Source: Porphyromonadaceae bacterium
Lineage (GTDB): Bacteria; Bacteroidota; Bacteroidia; Bacteroidales; Porphyromonadaceae
Direction of reading: 5' to 3'
DNA: 33,594 bases
NCBI GenBank assembly: GCA_030528555.1
Contig: JAUMYQ010000015.1
Coordinates: 1-33,594 of the forward strand
Every line of letters begins with the position of its first letter. Positions within the stretch are counted from its first letter, which is position 1. Both the position numbers and the translations under genes were made by a program. The notes beneath the pieces were generated by a model, which saw nothing but the letters and a program-made list of their open reading frames with translations, did not search any database and was not told the DNA's origin. Positions 24,315 through 33,587 of the stretch are shown piece by piece.

Positions 24315-25634
24315 ATGAAGTTTGGAGGCACGTCCGTTGCCTCAGCCGAACGTATCCGCCACGTCGCAGACCTGATTACCTCCACGTCCGAACCCAAGCT
24401 GGTCGTCCTCTCCGCTATGGCTGGCACAACCAATACCTTAGTGGAGATTGGACGACAGCTGATGGAGAAGCATCGTCACGAAGCACTTACACTCCTTACC
24501 AAACTCAAGAAGAAGTACGAGCAAGAGACACAAGCTCTCTTTCCTGCGCCAGCGAGCTATGACCGCAATTGGACGATCGTCAATGAGACTTTCTTCTTCT
24601 TAGAGCAGGTTTGTTACCTCGAGAACTTCACCCTCTTTGATGAAAAGAAAATCCTCGCTCGGGGGGAGCTCCTCAGCACTGCAATGATGCTGGGACATTT
24701 GGCCGATCGAGGGATCTCTGCCATCGGTCTCCCCGCCCTTGAGTATATGCGTACGGACAAGAATGCAGAGCCAGATCTGGACTACATCCGCACGCATCTA
24801 CAGCAAATCATGGACAAAGCCCCCGAGGGGACACAGCTCTTCATTACTGAGGGCTATATCTGCCGTAACGCCTTCGGAGAGGTAGACAACCTCCAACGAG
24901 GAGGAAGTGACTACACTGCTTCACTTGTTGGAGCAGCTATTGGAGCGGACGAAATTCAGATCTGGACGGACATCGATGGGATGCACAACAACGACCCTAG
25001 GTTTGTGGAGACAACACAGCCCGTGCGTCGCCTGCACTTCGAAGAAGCATCAGAACTCGCCTACTTTGGAGCGAAGATCCTGCACCCAACCTGCATCCAG
25101 CCGGCCAAGGTCATGGGCATACCCGTTCGACTACTCAATACGATGACACCTGAGGCACCTGGCACACTCATCTCTACAGACACCGACAAGGACAAAATCA
25201 AGGCGGTTGCTGCCAAGGATGACTTAGCGATGATACGCATTCGCTCCACGGGACTATTCTCGGCTTGGAGCTTCATCAGCAAGGTCTTCGCTTGCTTTGA
25301 ACATCATCGTATCCCTATCGACATGATTGCATCGACAGAGGTCGCTGTATCTCTTGCTATCGAGGCAAGCAAACTCACGAGCGAGCTAGTCTCCGACCTA
25401 GAAACTCTTGGATCTGTAGAGGTAGAGCGAGAGCTAACCATCATCTGCGTTGTGGGGGATATGGAATGGGAGAATATTGGCTTCGAGGCGCAAATAGTCG
25501 ATGCCCTCCGAGAGATCCCACTATATATGATCTCCTATGGTGGCAGTGACTATAACCTCTCCGTACTCATCGAAGCAAAAGAGAAGCGCAGCGCGTTGCT
25601 CACTCTAAGCCGTCACTTATTTGCAGAGCTCTAA
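24315..25634 (+). CDS. lysC: aspartate kinase (monofunctional, lysine-sensitive type)
   Basis: The 439-residue enzyme phosphorylates aspartate in the first step to lysine/diaminopimelate, threonine and methionine. The start at ATG 24315 gives the canonical MKFGGTSVASAERI; a TTG at 24306 is not needed. Other blocks are LVVLSAMAGTTNTLVEIG, LARGELLSTAMM, the aspartate-binding NLQRGGSDYTASLVGA, EIQIWTDIDGMHNNDPR and EASELAYFGAKILHP. Two ACT-type regulatory segments follow (about 310-439; DMIASTEVAVSLAI, LTIICVVGDM). The layout is like E. coli LysC, suggesting feedback by lysine. The stop TAA abuts the menA start (TAAATG), showing coupling. Confidence 0.95.
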   Translation: MKFGGTSVASAERIRHVADLITSTSEPKLVVLSAMAGTTNTLVEIGRQLMEKHRHEALTLLTKLKKKYEQETQALFPAPASYDRNWTIVNETFFFLEQVCYLENFTLFDEKKILARGELLSTAMMLGHLADRGISAIGLPALEYMRTDKNAEPDLDYIRTHLQQIMDKAPEGTQLFITEGYICRNAFGEVDNLQRGGSDYTASLVGAAIGADEIQIWTDIDGMHNNDPRFVETTQPVRRLHFEEASELAYFGAKILHPTCIQPAKVMGIPVRLLNTMTPEAPGTLISTDTDKDKIKAVAAKDDLAMIRIRSTGLFSAWSFISKVFACFEHHRIPIDMIASTEVAVSLAIEASKLTSELVSDLETLGSVEVERELTIICVVGDMEWENIGFEAQIVDALREIPLYMISYGGSDYNLSVLIEAKEKRSALLTLSRHLFAEL

Positions 25635-26513
25635 ATGCAGGCTAGAAAAACCGACCTATGGCTAGGGCTACTTCGCCCCAAGACACTCTTCTCTGGACTA
25701 TCGGCAGTGCTTGTGCCAATAGCCTATGCGTTGTTCACTGGTCTGGATACTGGATGGATGCGCCCCCTACTTCTTGCCTCGCTTGCCTGTAGTGCACAAA
25801 TATCAAGCAATATAGCGAACGATCTCATAGACTATCGGCGAGGAGTTGACACCGACCAGAGACTAGGCCCCCTCCGCCCTCTGAGCAAGGGTCTCATGAC
25901 CGAGGGGCAGGTACGTGCCGCGCTCGCCATAAGCCTCGTGGTAGTATTTGCCTCAGGTGTGGCCTTACTTGTACTGTCTTCTTGGCTATTGAGCATGATC
26001 GCCCTACTGATTTTGCTTGGTATCTTTGCATATTCGGGCGGACCTTATCCTCTCTCTCATCACGGACTTGGTGAGGTGGCTGTCATTGTCTTCTTCGGAT
26101 GGATACCCGTAGTTGTCAGCTACTACATTCTTGGAGGGAATGCCTGGGATAGTACACTCTGGCACTTGGCAACAGCCATAGGGCTGTCTAGTGCTAATAT
26201 CTTGCTCGTAAATAATTATCGAGACTATAAAGAGGATCTACGCTCTGGTAAGCGCACCATCGTTGTACGCCTCGGACGCGATATCGCCCTGAAACTATAT
26301 CTGAGTTTTGGGATGCTCTCCATTGGTTTGCTCTACCCTATATATTCCAGCTGGGGGATGCTAGTGCTAATGCCCTATATACTACTCTTTACTCAAGGCT
26401 ACAGCTCTCTAGTAACAAGCCAGGGCGAGCAACTCAACCGCACCCTTGCCATGACGGCACGTAACACCTTCTTCCTATCAATACTAGTTTGTACCCTCCT
26501 GATCCTCAAATAA
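25635..26513 (+). CDS. menA: 1,4-dihydroxy-2-naphthoate polyprenyltransferase
   Basis: The 292-residue integral membrane prenyltransferase of the UbiA superfamily attaches the isoprenoid tail to DHNA in menaquinone synthesis. The first Asp-rich motif reads NDLIDYRRGVDTDQRLGPLR, the MenA form of NDxxDxxxGxDt. The second Asp region is NYRDYKEDLRSGKRTIVVRL. About eight hydrophobic segments are visible, with AYSGGPYPLSHHGLGEVAV between. The start follows directly on the aspartokinase stop. The remaining men genes are not in the window. Confidence 0.95.
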   Translation: MQARKTDLWLGLLRPKTLFSGLSAVLVPIAYALFTGLDTGWMRPLLLASLACSAQISSNIANDLIDYRRGVDTDQRLGPLRPLSKGLMTEGQVRAALAISLVVVFASGVALLVLSSWLLSMIALLILLGIFAYSGGPYPLSHHGLGEVAVIVFFGWIPVVVSYYILGGNAWDSTLWHLATAIGLSSANILLVNNYRDYKEDLRSGKRTIVVRLGRDIALKLYLSFGMLSIGLLYPIYSSWGMLVLMPYILLFTQGYSSLVTSQGEQLNRTLAMTARNTFFLSILVCTLLILK

Positions 26514-26656
26514 TCCTTCCTGAGATCAGCTCAACAGCCCTTGGAATATCTGAAAGTATTTGAGACTCCTACCGTCCCTAAACTTAGATGTCGGCCTATT
26601 CCCTCTCTGTCTAGCCTGTTACAAAGCTAAGCAAGAGAGATGTCTATTGGCTTAAA

Positions 26657-27841
26657 TTAGTGCACATGAGCGTGCTCAGCATCGCTAGTACGAAGCTGAG
26701 CATTGACAAAGAAAGCTCCCTTTAGGACAACAGTAGCATCATTGGCTAATTCATCAATGGGAGTAATGGCCGTATAGCCAAGCTGGGAGGTTCCTCGAAG
26801 CACCTCTATGGGAACGAACTCGAACGTATCCTCATGATCATGGCCAGAATCTTGCTGTACATAGATGTAGTCCTTGCCATCTGTGTGAACAATGGCTTCG
26901 TCAGGAACTGCTAGCAGTAACTCTTCTCCAAGACTAATAATCCCTGTGATATTCATCCCATCAATGAAACCTTCTTTCGCGCCAATGAGGTCACAATGAA
27001 CGGCTATCGTACGGCTATCTGGCTCGAATGTAGAACCTATAGTATGTACTACAGCGTCGTACTCCCTGTTAGGATTGTTAGTTAGCCGAAAGTGTATGGT
27101 TTGACCTACTCTTATCTTGGGCAAGTCCTGTTCATAAATGTTTAGGTCAAGATGCAGAGAAGCATTATCAATAACCTCTGCAATAGGCTTGGCTGGCTCG
27201 ATGTAGCTCCCAATCTGCCCCAGCACCTCACCTATCACGCCATTAATAGGACTAAGTACAGCGAGGATCGGGCGGATATTCTCCGCACTGATTCCGCTCG
27301 GATCTACTCCAGCCAAGCGCAATTGATACTCCAATGATGCTCGCCTTGCTTTGAGAGAAGATAACTCTGACTCGGCGAGCTGCAGTTGCTTCCTCGCTCC
27401 TGCTTCTGAGGCTACAAGCGTCTGCTGCCGATCAGCCTCTTGAAGAGCATAGAGCAATCTGCTAGAAGTGGTCAGATAATCCTCCTGCAAGCGTACGAAC
27501 TCGGGATTGGCCAACGTGGCAATAAGCTGCCCTTTACGGACGAACTGTCCTGGTGTCGTGTAGAGCTTCTGAATACTTCCTCCATAGAGTGTCGTCACAT
27601 AGCCCTTGTGAGTTTGAGGCACTTTGAGAGAACCATTGGCACGGATGGTAGCGGATAGCTCTTTGCGCTCCACATATCCCAAGACAATGCCTGCAGCACG
27701 CAATTGCTCCTTGGTAATGTGCGCTACAGCTTCACTATGCTCTTTATTTAGGTCATGCTGGTCTTCCTGTAGGTGCTTTGGTTGAGATGAGCACGCAAGT
27801 AAGAAAACAAAGATGCTCAGAAGACGATACAATCGTTTCAT
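26657..27841 (-). CDS. RND efflux periplasmic adaptor lipoprotein (CusB/CzcB type)
   Basis: The 394-residue membrane fusion protein has a lipoprotein signal (FVFLLACSS, Cys about residue 17). The lipoyl/barrel-sandwich halves are GYVTTLYGGSIQKLYTTPGQ and ILAVLSPINGVIGEVLGQIG, with a helical hairpin between them (about residues 120-185). A beta-barrel (IYEQDLPKIRVGQTIHFRL) and a membrane-proximal domain (LAVPDEAIVHTDGKDYIYVQ) follow. His residues cluster at HDHED and at the C-terminus (AEHAHVH), as expected for metal handling. It lies 6 bp downstream of the pump gene. It bridges the pump and the channel in the tripartite complex. Confidence 0.9.
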   Translation of the reverse strand: MKRLYRLLSIFVFLLACSSQPKHLQEDQHDLNKEHSEAVAHITKEQLRAAGIVLGYVERKELSATIRANGSLKVPQTHKGYVTTLYGGSIQKLYTTPGQFVRKGQLIATLANPEFVRLQEDYLTTSSRLLYALQEADRQQTLVASEAGARKQLQLAESELSSLKARRASLEYQLRLAGVDPSGISAENIRPILAVLSPINGVIGEVLGQIGSYIEPAKPIAEVIDNASLHLDLNIYEQDLPKIRVGQTIHFRLTNNPNREYDAVVHTIGSTFEPDSRTIAVHCDLIGAKEGFIDGMNITGIISLGEELLLAVPDEAIVHTDGKDYIYVQQDSGHDHEDTFEFVPIEVLRGTSQLGYTAITPIDELANDATVVLKGAFFVNAQLRTSDAEHAHVH

Positions 27842-27847
27842 AGTCTC

Positions 27848-30800
27848 TTAGGATTGATAGTTCTCAAACGAATATAGCTGTATGATGGCAGTATTAAGCT
27901 CATAGACACTCTTAAGTGCCGAGAGATGTATCTCGGCTGAGGTCTCTACGGCATAGAGATACTCTAGATAACTAATCTCGCCCGAAGCAAAAGCCATACG
28001 CGCAGCACTTAGGTTCTTATCTGCCAATGGAACTGCCTCAGTGTGATAATAACGATGCATTTGCTCCCTGATCTTATACTCGGTAAGCGTACGAGAGCGT
28101 AGAGCCTGCAGCTGACGAAGTCGTTGTGAACGGGCCAGGCTTAGCGCATCCTCCTTCAGACGCAGAGAACGTAGCCTTGCTCGATTGCTACCCCATCCAA
28201 GAGGCACCGTTAGCCCCAAGATAAGAGCCTCACCTCGAACGGATAGTTCGCTAGCACTACTGCGCTCACTTAAATATCCTACCATTAGCTCGGGTAGACT
28301 TTCATGCAACTCCAGTCGCCTCTGCTGCCTTATGGTCCTGGACTCCGCCTCAAGACTTGCCAGTTCTGGATGGCCATCTAAACTATCTGTCAGCGTGAGG
28401 TCAGGAACAGGCAGCACCGTGTAAGCAAGATCTGGATCAAGAGCAAAGTTGACCGTACCGACAAGACTGTGCAACTGTGTAATAGCTTCGTCTAGATTAT
28501 CCCGAGCCTCGAGCAAATCCTGCTTAGTCTTGCCTTGCTTAGCAAGTATCGTATTAAGCTCAACAGGGCTACGAGCTCCACTCTCTATATGTACACGGCT
28601 TAGACGTACCAAATCAGCATAGATGCTATCGAGCATCTTATACTGCTCTAGCTGCCCTTGTAGATAAATCGCAGCAGCATAAGATGACCGAACCTCCTGT
28701 AGTACATCTCTAATAGAAGTCGTCATTTGATGCTCCTGATGGATCTCTTCGGCCAACTGTACGGCTCGCTTTGCACCAAAAACGGAAGGGAATGGTAAGC
28801 TCTGCATCACTTCTAGATTAAGACCTCCCAACAATTCACCACGCATGCCATACTCGGCCTTGACCTCCAATCGAGGCAAAGCATAGATCGTAGGGCGCAA
28901 TGCTTTTGTTGCCTCAAGCATTAATCGCTCACTGCGGATTTGCTCGTTGTACCTCATCGCCAAATCTAGAACCTCTTGAACCGAGGCAAGAGACGGAATA
29001 GGAGTCTGTGCTTCAGCTCTATGTGGCAGGAGCAAGAGAGCCAATAGCACTGCGAGGGCTACCCCTCTGTTTTTGCTTACTAATGTCCGACTAAACAACA
29101 TATACAATAGCGGTAATACGAATAGGGTTAGGAAGGTGGCCGAAATCAAGCCTCCAATAACAACTGTGGCAAGCGGACGCTGTACTTCTGCACCTGCGCC
29201 TGTACTCAGTGCCATCGGTAGGAAGCCTATACTTGCTACCGCAGCAGTCATCAGAACGGGACGCAGGCGCTCTCGTGTGCCTCTGCGCACTCGCTCCAAT
29301 AGATCTACTCCAGCGCGCTCCAGCTCATTGAAGGTACTAATAAGCACAATTCCATTGAGCACAGCCACACCAAACAGAGCGATGAAACCAATGCCTGCAC
29401 TAATGCTGAAAGGCATATCTCGGAACCATAAAGCCCAAACGCCACCAATAGCACTCATAGGAATAGCTGTGAAAATAAGCGTTGCCCAGCGCACCGAGCC
29501 GAAGGTTAGATATAGTAGAATGAATATTAAAAACAAAGAGACAGGGACTGCGAGCATCAGACGGCGACTTGCTTTCTGTAGATTCTCGAACTGACCGCCA
29601 TAGGTAAGATAATAGCCCATAGGAAGCTTGATGTCATCAAGGCGCGCACGAATATCCTGCACCACGGTCTGAACATCGCGCCCAACAACGTTGAAGCCCA
29701 CCACGATACGCCGCCGACCCTCCTCACGACTAATCTGTGCAGGCCCAGGCTTGTAGCTTATCTCTGCCAATTGAGATAGAGGAATAAGAAGACCATCATG
29801 GCTAGGTATAGGCAAATTGCGTACATCCTCTATATCGGTACGGAACGTGCTATCGAGGCGTACCACGAGGTCGAAGCGACGCTCGTTCTCAAACACCTGA
29901 CCAGCAACCTGACCAGCAAAAGCTGTACTAAGAGCTTCATTAGCCATCTCGATCGTAATACCATAGGTAGCTAGGCGCAACCGATCGTAATGCACATTGA
30001 TTTGGGGCAACCCTTGGATACGCTCTACCTGTGGCTCGGTAACCCCCTCCACCGAACCGATAATACTACCTACAAGATTGGCATACCGAACAAGGCTATC
30101 AAGGTTCTCACCGAAGATCTTAACAGCTACATCCTGACGAATACCTGTCATGAGCTCATTGAAACGCATTTGTATGGGCTGATTCTTTTCAAAGAACACC
30201 CCAGGGATCACCTCCAGTGCTTTACTAATCTCTTCTCCAAGTTTGTCATAGGTCTTACTCGGATCTGGCCACTCACTCTTTGGTTGTAGAATAACCATCA
30301 CATCCGTTGCCTCGGGTGGCATAGGATCTGTCGGCACCTCGGCCGAACCTGTCTTGCCAACAACCATTCTTACCTCGGGGAAGCTCTTCATTATATGAGA
30401 GGCCTGCATTGAGGTTTCGATACTTTGGCTAAGCGATGTCCCCTGGGGCAAGATACAGTGATAAGCAAAATCACCCTCTTGCAACTGAGGGATAAATTCT
30501 CCTCCCAGCGAGGTGAAAAGCAAAGTACTAGCCCCGAAAAGGAGTATCACAGCTCCTATAAGCCAATATTTTAGTCTCATAGAACGCTCCAAAAGAGGAG
30601 CATACCACTGCCCCAATCTCGCCATCATACGGTCTGCAAAGCTTGGTTTTGTGCGCTCTCTTTTATCAAGAAACAGAGCACACATCATCGGGATATAAGT
30701 CAACGAAAGGATAAGCGCACCAATGATAGCGAAGCTGACTGTCATAGCCATCGGAGCAAACATCTTACCCTCCACGCCAACAAGTGTCAGTATAGGAATA

Positions 30801-32179
30801 TAAACTATTAGGATGATGACCTCACCAAAGGTCGCACTGCCACGGATACGCTTAGTAGAGGCATAAACCTCTTCGTCCATCTCTCGTTGGGTTCGCTTAC
30901 GACCAAGCCTATTTTGAGCGATATGATGAAGCGTTGCTTCAACAACAATGACCGAGCCGTCCACGATCAGTCCAAAATCTATAGCCCCAAGACTCATAAG
31001 GTTTGCACTGAGGCCAAAAAGATGCATCATACCAAGGGCAAAGAGCATCGAAAGCGGTATTGCAGAAGCAACAATAAGCCCTGCCCTTAGATTACCAAGG
31101 AAAAGAACAAGCACCAGAATAACGATCAATGCCCCCTCAATGAGATTGGCACGCACCGTAGCGATGGTACGATCCACCAGCTCAGTACGGTCAAGAAATG
31201 GCACGATCTCGACATCATCTGGCAGAGCCCGCCGTACGCTATTGAGCTTTGCTTTGATACGCTGCACAACCGCTGCACTATTCTCCCCTTTGAGCATCAT
31301 GACGATCCCCCCAACCGTCTCCCTCTCTCCATCTAGAGTAAGCGCACCATAACGTACAGCATGCCCAATTTGTACCCGAGCCACGTCACGGATGAGCAAC
31401 TGTTGTCCCTCTTCTGTATGTTTGATGCTTATATTGCCAATATCCTCAAGGCTAGTAGCCATACCAATACCACGAATAAAGTAAGCATTGGGGCGTTTAT
31501 CAATGTACGCTCCACCTGTGTTTTGGTTGTTCTGCTCCAGAGCCTCGAATATATCTCTGATACCTATACCAAGGGCTCTAAGTCTATTAGGATCTACAGC
31601 CACTTCATACTGCTTCACCTTGCCTCCAAAGCTATTGACCTCCGCAACTCCTGGCGTGCCATTGAGCTGGCGTGCCACGATCCAGTCCTGCATCGTACGA
31701 AGCTCCTCTAGGCTATACTTACCCTCTACCTCTGGTCTAGGACGCAGAACGTACTGATAAACCTCACCCAGCCCTGTGCTCACAGGTGCAAGCTCTGGCG
31801 TACCTACCCCCTGTGGCATCTGCTCGACGGCTTCAGTGATCCGCTCTCCAATAAGCTGACGAGCGAAATAAACATCCACACCTTCGTTAAACACCACCGT
31901 CACTACCGATAGACCGAAGCGCGAGATGCTTCGTATCTCCTCGACCTTAGGCAAATTGGCTAGGCTCTGCTCTATAGGAAAAGTGACAAGCTGCTCTACC
32001 TCTTGACTAGCTAGGCTAGGCGTAGTGGTAATGATCTGTACTTGATTGTTCGTAATATCTGGTACAGCATCTATCGGCAACCTACCAAGACTCCACACTC
32101 CCCAAAGGACGAGAAGGAGTGTCAAAATGCCCACTATGAGCTTATGGTCTATGCTGTAACGAATGATGCGGTTGAGCAT
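27848..32179 (-). CDS. heavy-metal RND pump (CzcA/CusA type) fused to a TolC-type outer-membrane channel
   Basis: The 1443-residue protein has two parts. Residues 1 to about 1037 are a full HME-type RND pump: TM1 near 12-32, the LPIDAVPDITN motif, and the proton relay D401, D407, E414 in GAIDFGLIVDGSVIVVE, which aligns with CzcA. Two halves with periplasmic loops and 12 membrane segments are expected. From about residue 1058 to 1443 the sequence is an OEP/TolC-like channel protein (SLASVQEVLDLAMRYNEQIR, LPRLEVKAEYGM, ending YELNTAIIQLYSFENY). The linker (about 1038-1057) looks like a signal peptide: basic KNRG, hydrophobic VALAVLLALLLL, then AEAQ. Fused pump-channels of this kind occur in Bacteroidetes. 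Metal specificity (Cu/Ag versus Zn/Co/Cd) is not settled. Confidence 0.93.
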   Translation of the reverse strand: MLNRIIRYSIDHKLIVGILTLLLVLWGVWSLGRLPIDAVPDITNNQVQIITTTPSLASQEVEQLVTFPIEQSLANLPKVEEIRSISRFGLSVVTVVFNEGVDVYFARQLIGERITEAVEQMPQGVGTPELAPVSTGLGEVYQYVLRPRPEVEGKYSLEELRTMQDWIVARQLNGTPGVAEVNSFGGKVKQYEVAVDPNRLRALGIGIRDIFEALEQNNQNTGGAYIDKRPNAYFIRGIGMATSLEDIGNISIKHTEEGQQLLIRDVARVQIGHAVRYGALTLDGERETVGGIVMMLKGENSAAVVQRIKAKLNSVRRALPDDVEIVPFLDRTELVDRTIATVRANLIEGALIVILVLVLFLGNLRAGLIVASAIPLSMLFALGMMHLFGLSANLMSLGAIDFGLIVDGSVIVVEATLHHIAQNRLGRKRTQREMDEEVYASTKRIRGSATFGEVIILIVYIPILTLVGVEGKMFAPMAMTVSFAIIGALILSLTYIPMMCALFLDKRERTKPSFADRMMARLGQWYAPLLERSMRLKYWLIGAVILLFGASTLLFTSLGGEFIPQLQEGDFAYHCILPQGTSLSQSIETSMQASHIMKSFPEVRMVVGKTGSAEVPTDPMPPEATDVMVILQPKSEWPDPSKTYDKLGEEISKALEVIPGVFFEKNQPIQMRFNELMTGIRQDVAVKIFGENLDSLVRYANLVGSIIGSVEGVTEPQVERIQGLPQINVHYDRLRLATYGITIEMANEALSTAFAGQVAGQVFENERRFDLVVRLDSTFRTDIEDVRNLPIPSHDGLLIPLSQLAEISYKPGPAQISREEGRRRIVVGFNVVGRDVQTVVQDIRARLDDIKLPMGYYLTYGGQFENLQKASRRLMLAVPVSLFLIFILLYLTFGSVRWATLIFTAIPMSAIGGVWALWFRDMPFSISAGIGFIALFGVAVLNGIVLISTFNELERAGVDLLERVRRGTRERLRPVLMTAAVASIGFLPMALSTGAGAEVQRPLATVVIGGLISATFLTLFVLPLLYMLFSRTLVSKNRGVALAVLLALLLLPHRAEAQTPIPSLASVQEVLDLAMRYNEQIRSERLMLEATKALRPTIYALPRLEVKAEYGMRGELLGGLNLEVMQSLPFPSVFGAKRAVQLAEEIHQEHQMTTSIRDVLQEVRSSYAAAIYLQGQLEQYKMLDSIYADLVRLSRVHIESGARSPVELNTILAKQGKTKQDLLEARDNLDEAITQLHSLVGTVNFALDPDLAYTVLPVPDLTLTDSLDGHPELASLEAESRTIRQQRRLELHESLPELMVGYLSERSSASELSVRGEALILGLTVPLGWGSNRARLRSLRLKEDALSLARSQRLRQLQALRSRTLTEYKIREQMHRYYHTEAVPLADKNLSAARMAFASGEISYLEYLYAVETSAEIHLSALKSVYELNTAIIQLYSFENYQS

Positions 32180-32198
32180 ACAAGATTTCTCTTAAAGT

Positions 32199-32429
32199 TT
32201 AGGATATGGGTTGCCCAGGGCTGACAGCCAAAAGACCAAGGCAAAGACCAGGACGAAAGCAAAGACCGGGAAGGACATAGACCAACATGGCTTCTGCACC
32301 CCTCGCCGTCATAAACTCAAAAGATGATTGATGAGCGAATGCTTCGTCAGCATTTCTTCGATTTAAAGTACGCTGCCTACCCTGAGCATAAAGTCCGATT
32401 AGCATCGTAATGGATGCAAGTTCTTTCAC
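32199..32429 (-). CDS. doubtful small ORF (76 codons) ahead of the RND pump
   Basis: A GTG start 4 bp after the stop of the upstream gene opens a 76-codon frame ending 19 bp before the pump start, so the spacing is right for an operon gene. The N-terminus has a short hydrophobic stretch (SITMLIGLYAQG) and the C-terminus is unusual (GLCFRPGLCLGLLAVSPGQP), encoded by a degenerate 18-nt repeat. No family is recognised. An overlapping minus-strand frame (32191-32298) encodes a much better membrane segment (FPVFAFVLVFALVFWLSALG), so this may be a decayed or frameshifted small membrane protein. Confidence 0.35.
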   Translation of the reverse strand: MKELASITMLIGLYAQGRQRTLNRRNADEAFAHQSSFEFMTARGAEAMLVYVLPGLCFRPGLCLGLLAVSPGQPIS

Positions 32430-32433
32430 CCCA

Positions 32434-33333
32434 TTAATGCGCTTGCCTATCGGCTATCTCACTGAGCTTGTGAAGTGTTGGTTGCAATTCCTCTGGAATT
32501 GCTATTTTAAGTTTGGACACACGAGCATGCTCTCTCGTCTGCCAACGACCAAACTCTGCCTGCAGCCGCTGCATTTCTTCGTTAACGGCCGTTTGTCTTG
32601 CTCTCTGAGCATCAATCCGTTCTAAGCGAACTTGACTAAGTCGCTGCTTAATCATCCACTTCATCTGATTAAGCTCACGCTCCTTCTCTCGATGTAGTTG
32701 CTGCAAAGTGAAGAATAGCTGATCGACCTCTGCCTCACTGACCGAAGGTGTATGATGGTAGATAAGGGTACTAGCTCCCTCTCCCTGAGTAGCATAGGGC
32801 TTACTAATAGCCTGCTTGAGCTGCTCACGAGCCTTAGACAGCTCACGTCCCGAATGAATAAATTTACCTATCGTGGCAGCAAAGGCTTCCAAACGTAAGT
32901 ATCGATTACGCTCTTTGATATTTAGCTCTGCCACAATATCCTGTTCTGTTACCTCTTCATCATAAGGATACTCAGGGATAATATAGCCTTCTTTTTTGCA
33001 CCACTGCTCAAAGGTTGTATCTAGTATGGCTTGCTGCTCTTGTTCCTTAGCCTTGATTGCCTCGCGCGTCCAAGCACAAAAAGAGTTCATCTCCGCCATC
33101 TCACCGAGAAGTCGAGGGATATCCTGCACCTTATCCTGTGTATAGCCTCGGGCTATAAGCTTGCCACTGTGAGCCTCAGAACCTACTATATCTAGCGTAG
33201 AACTGACAAAATTGATGAGAGACAGCTGTGCTTCATGTCCAACAATCGTTTCCTGAGCAATATTAGCCAGGTGATTGGCCGAAGTAGAAGTAATACCCGT
33301 CTCTGCCAGAAATACAGCATTAATCTGTTTCAT
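32434..33333 (-). CDS. unknown coiled-coil protein heading the metal-efflux operon
   Basis: I do not recognise a characterised family. The 299-residue protein has no signal peptide or membrane segment and should be cytosolic. The N-terminal ~90 residues are moderately hydrophobic and helical (GITSTSANHLANIAQE, LSLINFVSSTLDIVG). The middle is charged, with two Cys (SFCAWTREA, EQWCKKEGY) and an acidic Tyr/Pro stretch (IIPEYPYDEEV). The second half is long heptad-like helix rich in Gln, Glu, Arg and Leu (LFFTLQQLHREKERELNQMK, then ERIDAQRARQTAVNEEMQRL). The start is the ATG at 33333, with a minus-strand promoter box at 33384-33391. Its position suggests co-transcription with the pump genes, though a functional link is only inferred. 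Confidence 0.7.
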   Translation of the reverse strand: MKQINAVFLAETGITSTSANHLANIAQETIVGHEAQLSLINFVSSTLDIVGSEAHSGKLIARGYTQDKVQDIPRLLGEMAEMNSFCAWTREAIKAKEQEQQAILDTTFEQWCKKEGYIIPEYPYDEEVTEQDIVAELNIKERNRYLRLEAFAATIGKFIHSGRELSKAREQLKQAISKPYATQGEGASTLIYHHTPSVSEAEVDQLFFTLQQLHREKERELNQMKWMIKQRLSQVRLERIDAQRARQTAVNEEMQRLQAEFGRWQTREHARVSKLKIAIPEELQPTLHKLSEIADRQAH

Positions 33334-33383
33334 GCTAATATCTATTGAAAATGTTGTCTGTAAAGGTCTATCTCGGTGATGAA

Positions 33384-33391
33384 CAAATGTA
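33384..33391 (-). promoter_or_regulatory. candidate -7 box for the metal-efflux operon
   Basis: On the minus strand TACATTTG fits TAnnTTTG, about 50 bp upstream of the start at 33333. A TTG at the proper -33 distance is not evident. Confidence 0.4.
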
Positions 33392-33551
33392 TGAATTTTA
33401 TCTCACTCCTTCTCTGCCAACCTAACATACGTCAAGGAAAGGCTTCTAAATCCAGCTCAAAGATAAGCGACCTCTCATACTAACCCTCAAGAAATCATAA
33501 CTATCTATATACAAGCAAATTGAAATACATCCTCGATGAAGCAAAAAAATC

Positions 33552-33587
33552 TTCGGGAACTTTCAAAAAAAACTTCCCGAACTTTTT
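33552..33587 (+). terminator. hairpin with T-run at the window end
   Basis: TTCGGGAA (33552-33559) and TTCCCGAA (33574-33581) form a perfect 8-bp stem with a 14-nt A-rich loop, followed by CTTTTT. It may be an intrinsic terminator. Since only minus-strand genes are seen here, it may instead serve a gene beyond the window. Confidence 0.45.

Noticed and set aside
29073-29594. 173-codon plus-strand ORF within the RND pump gene
   Set aside because: Basic, low-complexity antisense shadow of conserved transmembrane coding sequence.
30948-31352. 134-codon plus-strand ORF within the RND pump gene
   Set aside because: Arg/Ser-rich antisense of pump coding sequence, with no promoter or family match.
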